Source: Siderastrea radians
Taxonomy: Eukaryota; Cnidaria; Anthozoa; Scleractinia; Rhizangiidae
Assembly: GCA_964017195.1 (NCBI GenBank)
Contig: OZ024895.1
Coordinates: forward strand, 8,862,001 to 8,926,000
Direction of reading: 5' to 3'
Length of the DNA: 64,000 nucleotides
In this document: piece after piece, positions 17,759 through 25,097 of the stretch
How positions within the stretch are numbered: position 1 is the first letter of the stretch
How the letters are laid out: every line of letters starts with the position of its first letter
Notes under the pieces: generated by a model
What the model saw: only the letters and a program-made list of their open reading frames with translations
What the model was told of the DNA's origin: nothing
Database searches by the model: none
Made by a program: the position numbers and the translations under genes

Positions 17759-18363
17759 GGTTCTAAGAGTGTAGGACTAGGAGGGAGTGGCTTTTTATGG
17801 ATCCAATAGTCTTTGGGTTTCAAGGGACGAGGACATCCGTCTACATAGCATAGGGCTTCCAAGGGTTGGTAGACAAAATGACGATGGTAATCTTGGACAC
17901 ATCGTTTGGGTAACGGAGGGGTGAAATCCACAATGGTATCATCCAAGGTTTGCATCTTGATTAAAAACCGTTCCAGATCCTCCAAGGGAATACCACGCAC
18001 ATGGGTTTTCAATTCGGTCAAGGCTTTGGCATAGGTGGTAAATGCAAATCGACTCATGGTCACTTTAAATCGGTATTGTTTAAAATCATTCCATCCTTTG
18101 ACCACGGTGCCCACGGCCGCCAAACAGGCTACCAAGGTACTGTTGTCCAACAGGGGGCCCGCAATCATACCGGCGGCCATCAGGAGTAAGGCCATGCCAT
18201 TGAACAAGGCATTGATACACTTGTAATGATTTAACATTTTGCGATAACACCACCATTGTTGATGATAAAAGGCATACAAGGAATCCATGCGTTGTAATAA
18301 TTCCGGCGGGAAGGGAAGTCCATGCTGTTTCGATCCATTCAATAAGGACACGTCGGTTTTCAT
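17680..18363 (-). CDS. Two-transmembrane protein, SLATT-like architecture
   Basis: 227 residues from ATG 18363. A helical, aromatic lead (YAFYHQQWWCYRKMLNHYKCINALF) runs into TM1 (about 50-70) and, after a short loop, TM2 (73-89). A long soluble part follows, starting WNDFKQYRFKVTMSRFAFTTYAKALTELKTH. Two adjacent TM helices flanked by helical segments with a W..F and a following AxxYxxLxxEL helix match the layout of SLATT (SMODS- and SLOG-associated 2TM) proteins, which form pores in bacterial conflict systems. The match is architectural, by eye. It may instead be a plain virion membrane protein. TATA box at 18417-18422. It overlaps the small basic gene downstream. Confidence 0.6.
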   Translation of the reverse strand: MKTDVSLLNGSKQHGLPFPPELLQRMDSLYAFYHQQWWCYRKMLNHYKCINALFNGMALLLMAAGMIAGPLLDNSTLVACLAAVGTVVKGWNDFKQYRFKVTMSRFAFTTYAKALTELKTHVRGIPLEDLERFLIKMQTLDDTIVDFTPPLPKRCVQDYHRHFVYQPLEALCYVDGCPRPLKPKDYWIHKKPLPPSPTLLEPWPPEEDGQKEKEEPSKEKAYLGSST

Positions 18364-18365
18364 CT

Positions 18366-19307
18366 TCACGGCGACACGCGGGACGACGAGGTTTGTACAC
18401 TCGGTGCTCCTCCTTGTTTATAACTGGTGACAATGCTATTGGTCATGGTGACATTGGCAATTTCACGTCCTTGGGCTAATTGTTCTTGATCTTGTAACAG
18501 CATGCGTAAACGTCGTTGTAAATCCGCTTGACGCAAGGTACGAGGGGGTGGAGTCTGAGATCCTCGAGGAGTGGATGGACTGGAGCCAGGTGTCCTGGGT
18601 GAACCGGGGAAAAGTCGTCGTCGCCGTCGTCCGCGTCGGCCACCACGACGGCCACCGCCACCACCACCACCTCCTCCTCCGCCACCTCCTCCACCACCTC
18701 CACCGCCACCAGCACCACCAGCACCTCCACCTGCTCCACCACCACCAGCACCTCCACCACCACCAGCACCACCAGCACCTCCAGCACCACCACGTCCACC
18801 ACCACGTCCCCCACCACGTCCACCTCTAGTCCTAGGTCCACGGCGTCCCCTACCATTACCCCCAGCCCCCGCCGCTGTTCGAGCACCCGCCGCCCGGGGT
18901 ACGCTAGGAGGCGTCGCAGGCGTTCGAGCCCCGGACGACAAGCCAGCGCTCCCCCTACTAAGTGGAGTGCCCGGGGAAGACTCCGGGGTGGTCTGGGGGC
19001 TTTGGAATGAGGGTGAATGGGATGCTTGACTTCCTACCCCCGCGGGGGAAGAGGCCTGGGCAGGGGCTGCCCCATCTACATCGGGCCAGTTCGCGACGAC
19101 GTCGGCAGGGGGGATGGATTGCATAAACTCATAGAGGAGATCCGATCGCATTTCCTCCATGGCGACGTCGAGAAGGCCTTGGTCTCCGCTCAAATACAAA
19201 TCTTGCCAAGCCCTTGGGGACATGACATTGCTACTGGACGCCCCGACCCCCGCTGGGGCCACGGTATCGTACGATTGCGGAGGTTGACGGTCGTCGTCAT
19301 CGGCCAT
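18366..19307 (-). CDS. Gly/Arg-rich core-like protein with conserved C-terminus
   Basis: 313 residues. An acidic and helical N-terminus (SPRAWQDLYLSGDQGLLDVAMEEM) is followed by Ser/Pro/Thr-rich linker, RGG boxes, a long poly-Gly run coded by CCA/CCT repeats (18660-18830), RRGRRRRR and another Ser/Pro linker. The helix QADLQRRLRMLLQDQEQL and the C-terminal block NVTMTNSIVTSYKQGG...SSSR follow; I recall that block as recurrent in Polinton proteins. Basic, DNA-binding, probably the counterpart of an adenovirus core protein (inference). TATA box at 19341-19346, about 35 bases before the ATG. Confidence 0.75.
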   Translation of the reverse strand: MADDDDRQPPQSYDTVAPAGVGASSSNVMSPRAWQDLYLSGDQGLLDVAMEEMRSDLLYEFMQSIPPADVVANWPDVDGAAPAQASSPAGVGSQASHSPSFQSPQTTPESSPGTPLSRGSAGLSSGARTPATPPSVPRAAGARTAAGAGGNGRGRRGPRTRGGRGGGRGGGRGGAGGAGGAGGGGGAGGGGAGGGAGGAGGGGGGGGGGGGGGGGGGGGRRGGRRGRRRRRLFPGSPRTPGSSPSTPRGSQTPPPRTLRQADLQRRLRMLLQDQEQLAQGREIANVTMTNSIVTSYKQGGAPSVQTSSSRVSP

Positions 19308-19341
19308 GATTACTCTCTTGTTTCCTGTTCCAAGGGTCCCT

Positions 19342-19995
19342 TTATACTCGCTTTTGATAAGTGCGCGTCCATCCTTCGTCTTTTAATAGGTGACTCAACA
19401 ACCGTTGTTGATCGGACGAGGCGGGGTGTAAATCCAACACCAAATACCCATACGGGCGGGTGGTGGCTTGATGAAACGTCTCCAACGTGTCTTTCCAAGT
19501 CGTCGGAAACGATTGCAGCATCACATTGCGTACCCCTAATTGATCTCGGGGGTTCTTGAACGCCACAATGTAATGAGCATTGCGGGATATACTTTTGGCA
19601 TAGCGCCCCACGGGAAACATGTCTTGGCACAAGTACAACACCGTCACCCCTTGATGATGCGAATGTTTGGTGAATAAATCCAACACGCGTTTATCGTGAC
19701 TCCCTTCGTCCATTAAATCGTCCAAGACCAGGACCCCCTGTCCTTCAGGAAACCATTGGACCAACGCGTCATGATCGGGAATCCCTTCGTGAAACACCAC
19801 CCCATGATCTTGCATGCCTTGAAAACGATCTTGCCACGCCCCATAACAATAATGCAGTTGGGTCGGTGGGGTGTCAAACAACTCCGGGTTGTCTACCAAG
19901 AGTTTTTCCGTAAACACGGTTTTGCCACATCCCGACGGACCCACTACCAAGATAGAGGAGGGGGTATGAAAACGAAATGGTTTCCCCGTTTGCAT
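19342..19995 (-). CDS. A32/FtsK-type genome-packaging ATPase
   Basis: 217 residues. Walker A is GPSGCGKT (19-26) and Walker B is VLVLDDLMDE (88-97, D92/D93); downstream comes a sensor-like TVLYLCQDMF block and NAHYIVAFKNPRDQLGVR. This is the short FtsK/HerA-family ATPase that pumps DNA into Polinton and other double-jelly-roll virus capsids. Length is usual. TATA-like AATAAAAAGG at 20028-20037 overlaps the 3' end of the tRNA-like gene, and the Pol III T-run lies between that box and the ATG. Confidence 0.95.
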   Translation of the reverse strand: MQTGKPFRFHTPSSILVVGPSGCGKTVFTEKLLVDNPELFDTPPTQLHYCYGAWQDRFQGMQDHGVVFHEGIPDHDALVQWFPEGQGVLVLDDLMDEGSHDKRVLDLFTKHSHHQGVTVLYLCQDMFPVGRYAKSISRNAHYIVAFKNPRDQLGVRNVMLQSFPTTWKDTLETFHQATTRPYGYLVLDLHPASSDQQRLLSHLLKDEGWTRTYQKRV

Positions 19996-20013
19996 GATGA
20001 TACTACCCTTAGG

Positions 20014-20022
20014 AAAAAAAAA
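20014..20022 (-). terminator. T9 run, Pol III-type terminator of the tRNA-like gene
   Basis: Nine T residues on the minus strand begin 14 bases after the end of the tRNA-like fold. Runs of four or more T end RNA polymerase III transcripts. Confidence 0.65.
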
Positions 20023-20036
20023 GGCACCTTTTTATT

Positions 20037-20122
20037 GGAATCGGTGGGACTCGAACCCACGCACGACCCAATCGCTATTCTGAATCAGGTCCAAAAGGCT
20101 CTACCGACTGAGCTACGACTCC
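20037..20122 (-). tRNA. tRNA-like Pol III gene with non-canonical anticodon arm
   Basis: An 86-nt sequence on the minus strand folds as a tRNA outside the anticodon arm: acceptor GGAGTCG with CGATTCC (seven pairs, one G-U), D arm GCTC-AGTCGGTA-GAGC, and T arm GTGGG-TTCGAGT-CCCAC. The A box (TAGCTCAGTCGG) and B box (GGTTCGAGTCC) fit the consensus. The 37-nt middle does not give a seven-base loop with U33. The best stem, TTTGG/TCAGA, has loop ACCTGAT with C33 and leaves a long variable arm (GCGA/TCGT). So it may be a degenerate type II (Leu/Ser-length) tRNA or a regulatory RNA in the style of adenovirus VA RNA. It sits between protease and ATPase in the same orientation. Confidence 0.75.
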
Positions 20123-20150
20123 GACACACGTTTTTTCCAACATATTTTAT

Positions 20151-20690
20151 TTAATCATTCCGTTGATGATACGGATGACAACACAGTTGATACCATCGGG
20201 CTTCTTGGCCTACAATCAATTGTTGAAGGCGTTGACCGGCTTGATGGTCATTGCTTACATAATCATGATCGGAAAACTCATTTAAAAAGTCTTGCAAGGT
20301 TCGTCCACGGGCTTTGGCTTTCAAGTACAACAAGGCGTAATCCCCACAACTCTTGCTTGTAATGGTTTGCAGGGACTTGCCATTGGTCACCACATACTTC
20401 CAATGGTGGACAATCCAATCTCGTAACGGGGTAGCTTGCACGTACGTGTCCAAAGGCAAAGCATAACTGTCGAGGACTTCACACACGTTTCGATCTGTCC
20501 ACACCGCTAACCAATGTTGTCCCGGTTGATCGTGTGGGTCGGTATTCACAATGTACCCTTGGGGTTGGGTCTTGAGAGGACTCTTGGGTAAACGATCACA
20601 GGCCACCGTCCCGTAAAACATCGGTTTCAATTGGGGGTCGTCTCGGGCTAAATAATCCAACTGGACATTATTCAAGGCCACGTGTTCCAT
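20151..20690 (-). CDS. Adenain-like cysteine protease
   Basis: 179 residues. The catalytic set of the adenain/Ulp1-like fold is in order: GQHWLAVW (H59), EVLDSYALP (acid at D74), Q108 and SKSCGDYALLYL (C115). The Q-to-C spacing of seven residues is that of adenovirus protease. It processes capsid and core precursors during virion maturation. Many late proteins of this element carry (Q/M)xGG or xxGEG sites that could be substrates. It lies directly downstream of the major capsid gene (2-base gap), with TATA-like GTATAACA at 20707-20714; a minus-strand AATAAA overlaps its stop. Confidence 0.93.
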   Translation of the reverse strand: MEHVALNNVQLDYLARDDPQLKPMFYGTVACDRLPKSPLKTQPQGYIVNTDPHDQPGQHWLAVWTDRNVCEVLDSYALPLDTYVQATPLRDWIVHHWKYVVTNGKSLQTITSKSCGDYALLYLKAKARGRTLQDFLNEFSDHDYVSNDHQAGQRLQQLIVGQEARWYQLCCHPYHQRND

Positions 20691-20692
20691 CT

Positions 20693-22105
20693 TCAGTGCT
20701 GGTAAATGTTATACAACACAGCTCCGTTCCTGTCAATCTCCAGCAAATTCTCAAATTCTCCATACACGAGCACGGTTATATTGACACCGGGAGCGGCTCC
20801 AAATTCCAAGACCAATTGTAAATCGCCCGTTTGCTTGGGGTTGAGGTTTTGACTGTCAGCACATCCATTGGCCACATTGTCAAACATGTACAAGGTACAA
20901 TTTTTAGCTTGGCCCCAATCTCCTAGTTCTACCATATTGCCTTTCTTTTTACACCAGGCACCACTGGCTTGCAGAAACCGGAAGTACCCCAGATTATCTC
21001 GGGTGCCATTGTTGTGCACTAACTGCAGGGTTTCATAAGGGTATTCTTCGCCTTTGACAATCTGTTTAATGGAGCTCAGTCCAAATTTCTGGAAACAGAA
21101 CGGATCTCGGGTCACATCTCCATTGAAGCCTCGGCTGTCCAGTAACCCCACAATCAATCGGTCCGGTATTCTGTTTTGAAACAGGTTGGGGATATCAAAG
21201 CGGACCAGGTTGTCTTGCATGGTGAAGGTCCGGATTTCACTGCGGACGGTCGGGTAAGCCGCCACTTGGCCTTCATTGTGTCTTTTGCTAGACAAACTCT
21301 GGTAGATGGCGTCATTCAAACGCAGCTGGCAGAGATGAAACCGTAGTTTCACATCGCCTTCCATCAATCGTCCCGCTTCACCCACTCCATTGAAAAACAG
21401 GCTGGGGCCATTGAAATGAAATTTCATCTTGATTTCGATGCCAGGCACCAACAATTTGCCGGTATGAAACACTTCCAGGTGGGGGGTAAACACCAGACTG
21501 TGGGTGACACCAGCAGCATACTTGGCGGTTTCGGCGACCATGGCGGCCAAGGCTCCTTTGTGATTGGCAGGGAGTGCCACCCAGTGGGCATGTCCAGCAC
21601 CAGCATTCGATGTGGTGTCTGTATTGGTGGCGGTCCATAGGGGTGGGAAATCTACTTGATTGAACCATCCTTGGGGTCCTAACACGGTCTTGCCATCTTC
21701 TCGGTCAAAATTCAGCAAGGTTTCCAGGTAAGCTTTGTAATGATAGGTGTCGGATTGAGGACTGATCAACGTGCCATTCAACTGCAAGTCAATTTGTTTG
21801 ATGATGGAATGGGCCAAATTATTGACGGGCCACAATTTCTCATTGGCCACCAAGTTCCCGGCATTCTCCTTTTTCAAACTCAATTCCATGGTAAAGTAGC
21901 TGCGTCCCAAATCCACAAAATCGTCTAATCCAGGAATGATGAATTCCATGGGATTGATACCCGTGGTGGTGGGTTGAATGGTGACCATGCGATAGGCATT
22001 GATGCTAATGTCGGTGGGTGGCACCTTGAAAATCCGTAACGCCAGGTTGACGGTCCCTTCGGAACGCTCGTGAGCCGGGGCGCTTTGTGTACTCACGTCA
22101 GGCAT
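20693..22105 (-). CDS. Major capsid protein (hexon-like, double jelly-roll)
   Basis: 470 residues. It forms the pseudo-hexameric capsomers of Polinton/adintovirus particles. The N-terminal block (NLALRIFKVPPTDISINAYRMVTIQPTTTG, PMEFIIPGLDDFVDLGRSYF) and the following KQIDLQLNGTLISPQSDTYHYKAYLETLLNFDREDG are hallmarks of the Polinton capsid family. The size fits two fused jelly rolls, and the C-terminal part keeps a beta-rich, hydrophobic pattern (DLQLVLEFGAAPGVNITVLVYGEFENLLEIDR). The frame is complete. Own TATA box at 22148-22155, ATG 43 bases downstream. Protease and ATPase follow, the usual morphogenesis cluster. Confidence 0.95.
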   Translation of the reverse strand: MPDVSTQSAPAHERSEGTVNLALRIFKVPPTDISINAYRMVTIQPTTTGINPMEFIIPGLDDFVDLGRSYFTMELSLKKENAGNLVANEKLWPVNNLAHSIIKQIDLQLNGTLISPQSDTYHYKAYLETLLNFDREDGKTVLGPQGWFNQVDFPPLWTATNTDTTSNAGAGHAHWVALPANHKGALAAMVAETAKYAAGVTHSLVFTPHLEVFHTGKLLVPGIEIKMKFHFNGPSLFFNGVGEAGRLMEGDVKLRFHLCQLRLNDAIYQSLSSKRHNEGQVAAYPTVRSEIRTFTMQDNLVRFDIPNLFQNRIPDRLIVGLLDSRGFNGDVTRDPFCFQKFGLSSIKQIVKGEEYPYETLQLVHNNGTRDNLGYFRFLQASGAWCKKKGNMVELGDWGQAKNCTLYMFDNVANGCADSQNLNPKQTGDLQLVLEFGAAPGVNITVLVYGEFENLLEIDRNGAVLYNIYQH

Positions 22106-22107
22106 GT

Positions 22108-22329
22108 TTAACGTCGTCGAGTGGTGGTACGTCGTCGTCGTGAGGGGTTTTTATACCGTCGTCGTGCTAAACGTTGTCTCAAATCAAACCCGGGCAGTCT
22201 CATCACCTCGGCACTTAACCAGCCACCACGTTGTCCTCTCCTGAGTTTCCAAAACGGATACAGGCCACCCCATTGAGACAACCCTCGATTACTGCGAATC
22301 CGTCGAGGTCGTGAATGCACGGGATCCAT
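22108..22329 (-). CDS. Small Arg-rich late peptide
   Basis: 73 residues from ATG 22329 (a longer frame would use GTG). Basic at both ends, with GQRGGWLSAE in the middle and an RRRRTTTRRR tail. It probably binds DNA in the virion, and the QRGG motif is a candidate protease site. It lies 2 bases upstream of the capsid gene. It is the shortest member of the basic set, so confidence is moderate. Confidence 0.6.
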   Translation of the reverse strand: MDPVHSRPRRIRSNRGLSQWGGLYPFWKLRRGQRGGWLSAEVMRLPGFDLRQRLARRRYKNPSRRRRTTTRRR

Positions 22330-22331
22330 GT

Positions 22332-22658
22332 TCACACGCCCAAAATATCTCGCGCCCGTTTGGTTTGTTTGGGAAATAAGGCCGTGGCTACCCGCACGGC
22401 GTCTTTTACGCTCTTATGACTCAACGCTTTCTTGGCTTGTTTGGTGATTTCCTTTTTAAGGACTTGTTCGGCTTTGCGTTTGACACCTCGTGATAACCCC
22501 GTTGTCAAGCCTCTCTTGATATTACTAGGCAGTTTTAAAGGATTTCGCGTCCTTATAAGACCTTGCAACCCCCCACGCATCAGATCCGTCATCAATCCTT
22601 TGCCTTGTTGATCATACCACTCGTCGGTTCGAAATCGTGTCAAACTTCCCCCACGCAT
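22332..22658 (-). CDS. Basic late protein with two MRGG sites (pVII/pX-like)
   Basis: 108 residues. I start it at ATG 22658 because a TATA box (TATAAAAAG) lies at 22711-22719 and the longer upstream frame begins at a non-ATG codon and overlaps another gene. The protein opens with MRGG|S and has LMRGG|L near residue 25, fitting the adenain rule (M/I/L)xGG|x. The rest is Lys/Arg-rich and helical (VKRKAEQVLKKEITKQAKKAL) and ends ALFPKQTKRARDILGV. It is probably a core or membrane-lytic precursor matured by the protease (inference). Confidence 0.7.
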   Translation of the reverse strand: MRGGSLTRFRTDEWYDQQGKGLMTDLMRGGLQGLIRTRNPLKLPSNIKRGLTTGLSRGVKRKAEQVLKKEITKQAKKALSHKSVKDAVRVATALFPKQTKRARDILGV

Positions 22659-22738
22659 GGTTGTCTTCTTCACCAGGGATAAACGTTTTGTCTGTGCTTC
22701 ATGGGGTCCCCTTTTTATACCGAAAACGCGGCTTCCAC

Positions 22739-22969
22739 TCACATGAGATTGCACGTAAACGATTCCCCCGCATAGCGTTTTCGTTTTCCTTGGCGGATTT
22801 CCTCCATGCGTTTCAAATGCGATTTTCTGGCATTCTTTTTGGCTAACTTTTCTATCCCTTTGGTGATGGACCAAGCGGTTTTAGGAATCCCGGCAATCAC
22901 CGCGTTAATCCCTTCGCCCGCTTGGGGACGTCGTCGTCGTCGTCGTCGTCGTCGTCGTTTGGGAGGCAT
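22739..22969 (-). CDS. Small Arg-rich late peptide with QAGEG site
   Basis: 76 residues: ten or more Arg in a row coded by CGT repeats (22930-22960), then QAGEGINAVIAGIPKTAWSI, an amphipathic segment, and a basic helical tail. QAGEG parallels QQGEG in the gene at 17480-17758. TATA-like CATAAAAAA lies just upstream at about 23001-23009. Likely virion core. Confidence 0.65.
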   Translation of the reverse strand: MPPKRRRRRRRRRRPQAGEGINAVIAGIPKTAWSITKGIEKLAKKNARKSHLKRMEEIRQGKRKRYAGESFTCNLM

Positions 22970-23002
22970 GATTGACTGGGGGTCCCTTCTCGTCTCTCTT
23001 TT

Positions 23003-24058
23003 TTATGCCTTTTTGAAGTGTAACGTGACAATCGTATGGCCGTCCCCAAACTTGACCAAGTCTCCTCCTCTACCAATCGTTTCGGCCACTTGAACATGAA
23101 TCATTTCCACCACCTCGTTACGAAGAGCCATGTATTGAATGTGCAACGGTTCAAAGTAGATGGTGCCTCGTGCTTGTCGCTTGTACTGGATTTCACGCAA
23201 CAAATCGGTCACGCGATTGCCCACCACGGTGCTGCCTGCCACGTCGGAGTACACGTGCAAGGATCGTGTAGGTTCCCCCACCACCGCTCGAAACGCCACA
23301 TTCAAGTTGGTGAAACGCCAATGACAACTCATACTCAATTGTAAATAATCCGGTAAAAACGAACGCACCGTCCAAAAGACCGGTTTGTTCTGATTGTCAT
23401 TGACATCGTTCCAATCGTTGTCAACGGCGGGTTTTGTCATGTTGGGGATTTGATCCCCGATGAATTCTTGGTGTAAGTTGGGTCCCAAAATCAATACCGT
23501 GTCAACTTGACGTAACCATCCCATCTTGAGTGCTAACTTGGTGTAGATGGTCAGGGCAGGTGTTTTTCCGATGCCGCAATGACAGATATGGGTGTTGTCA
23601 ATGAGCAGATCTTCGCCTTCCCACTTGAACTTGATGTAGGTGTGTTTGCCTTGATCGTTGGTAAACCGACCCCCTTGAATGGCCATTTCCATACGTTGTT
23701 GTTCCAAGTGGGCAATGACGGCTTTCATGAAACTCACTCCATCCACCACCCAATCCAAATCTTTCACGTCATTGATGATGGTTCGCGCCGTGTCTACTCG
23801 CGAGGTCATTTCCCCGTCTTTTCCACCCGGTTGGGGATAGGTTTGGTCCCAGGACGTCCCCATGACGTACCCATTTTTCTTCACCAACTCGTACAAATTG
23901 ACGCGCGTATCCGGTAAGGAAATGGCACTCAACCCCACTTGCCATCCACCCCCTGTGAGCTGTAACGGTTGAGGTAGACGAATCTTGAAGGAATTGGCTT
24001 GGTTGTTGGGAAATTCACGTCGGTTGGAATGACTCGGTAACGTCACGTAGAACGACAT
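23003..24058 (-). CDS. Polinton capsid-surface (minor capsid) candidate, paralogue 1
   Basis: 351 residues, intact. N-terminal signature SFYVTLPSHSNRREFPNNQANSF...RLPQPLQLTGGGWQVGLSAISLPD and C-terminal signature LHVYSDVAGSTVVGNRVTDLLREIQY...YFEPLHIQYMALRNEVVEMIHVQ...GHTIVTLHFKK. Both recur in Polinton proteins of invertebrates and in two paralogues here (24072-25097 and 30610-31662). Beta-rich throughout. A penton, minor-capsid or fibre-like role is inferred from location and size; no experiment is known to me. A TTTAAAAG box at 24089-24096 may drive it. Confidence 0.7.
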   Translation of the reverse strand: MSFYVTLPSHSNRREFPNNQANSFKIRLPQPLQLTGGGWQVGLSAISLPDTRVNLYELVKKNGYVMGTSWDQTYPQPGGKDGEMTSRVDTARTIINDVKDLDWVVDGVSFMKAVIAHLEQQRMEMAIQGGRFTNDQGKHTYIKFKWEGEDLLIDNTHICHCGIGKTPALTIYTKLALKMGWLRQVDTVLILGPNLHQEFIGDQIPNMTKPAVDNDWNDVNDNQNKPVFWTVRSFLPDYLQLSMSCHWRFTNLNVAFRAVVGEPTRSLHVYSDVAGSTVVGNRVTDLLREIQYKRQARGTIYFEPLHIQYMALRNEVVEMIHVQVAETIGRGGDLVKFGDGHTIVTLHFKKA

Positions 24059-24071
24059 GTTGTCGTCTGCT

Positions 24072-25097
24072 TCACACCACGACCTCCCTTTTAAAGTGGA
24101 GGGTTAAGAGGGTATGCCCTTCGCCAAATGTCACGAGATCCCCATTGATTTCGGCCATCTGCGTTTCCACGATTTCCACCACTTCATTGCGTACGGGGAC
24201 ATATTGAATATGTCGAGGTTCAAAGTGCGTGGTTTCTTTGGGGTGGTACTTGATTTCTCGTAAGAGATCGGTGATGCGACCCCCTACCATACTGCTGGTC
24301 CCTACATCACAATACACGTGCAAAGGACGCACGGCGGGAAATTCCGACGGGACACGAAAGGTCCCGTTCAAATTCACAAACCGCCAAGGACACGATAGAC
24401 TCAATTTCAGATAATCCCCCTCCACTTTCCAAAAATTGGGGACATCCGTCGGGTTCGGAATGGTAGACATGCCATCCAATTCTTGCAAGAGATTGGGCCC
24501 CAATCGATACTGGCCGGGGGACGGTTGTTCAATCCAACCCATTTTCAGGGCCAAGGTTCTGCCCCATGACACGCGTGCCACATGGGTTTTGTAATCCACG
24601 GGCTTGGTATTCAACAACAAATCCCCTTCGGGGGTCCATTCAAAGGTCGGGTACATTTTGACGCCATCGGCCCCCACCCATTTGTCTTTGGGTTTGATTC
24701 GTTTCGCCCGTTCTTGCCGGTAACGGTAGATCAATTGATGAAAAAATTGAACTCCCGTCAACGAGTTCATCTCCTTTCTCATGTCTTGAGCCTTGATGGT
24801 CTATTCCTGCTCTTCATACCACCAGGCATCCTGCCCCCAATCGTCTACTTTGAAGTCGTGTTCATGCCATCGTACGTACAACAAAGGATGGGAATCGCCC
24901 ACGCCTCCTTCTTCCGCTAGCACGGGAATGGTGGGTAAGGATAAACTCACCATACCCACCATCCATCCGCGTCCCATAAATCGAATGGGTTTGGGCAATC
25001 GGTTTCTGAAATGATGACTCTTGTTCCCAGGAAACTCTTTGGTACTCGCATGACTCATCAGCGTCACGTAAAACGAGGAGTTGGGCACCCACGTCAT
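24072..25097 (-). pseudogene. Capsid-surface candidate, paralogue 2, interrupted by an in-frame TAG
   Basis: From ATG 25097 the frame gives the SSFYVTLMSHASTKEFPGNK signature and then stops at TAG 24801-24803. The same frame continues without a shift into the middle and C-terminal parts (LHVYCDVGTSSMVGGRITDLLREIKY...HTLLTLHFKRE) to 24072. An internal ATG at 24782 could restart a 236-aa C-terminal product. Related to 23003-24058 over its whole length. Either a fresh nonsense mutation, the only break seen in the element, or readthrough/reinitiation. The start overlaps the integrase stop by 4 bases. Confidence 0.75.

Noticed and set aside
18548..19029. Plus-strand His- and Pro-rich open frames
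   Set aside because: Mirror images of the Gly-rich repeat in the minus-strand core-like gene.
20037..20122. A tRNA with an ordinary intron
   Set aside because: Placing position 33 by normal counting gives A, not U, and no split of the 37-nt middle yields both a paired five-base stem and a standard loop.
22332..22874. A 180-aa reading of the basic late gene
   Set aside because: Its first codon is not ATG, it overlaps another gene, and a TATA box at 22711-22719 places the start at ATG 22658.
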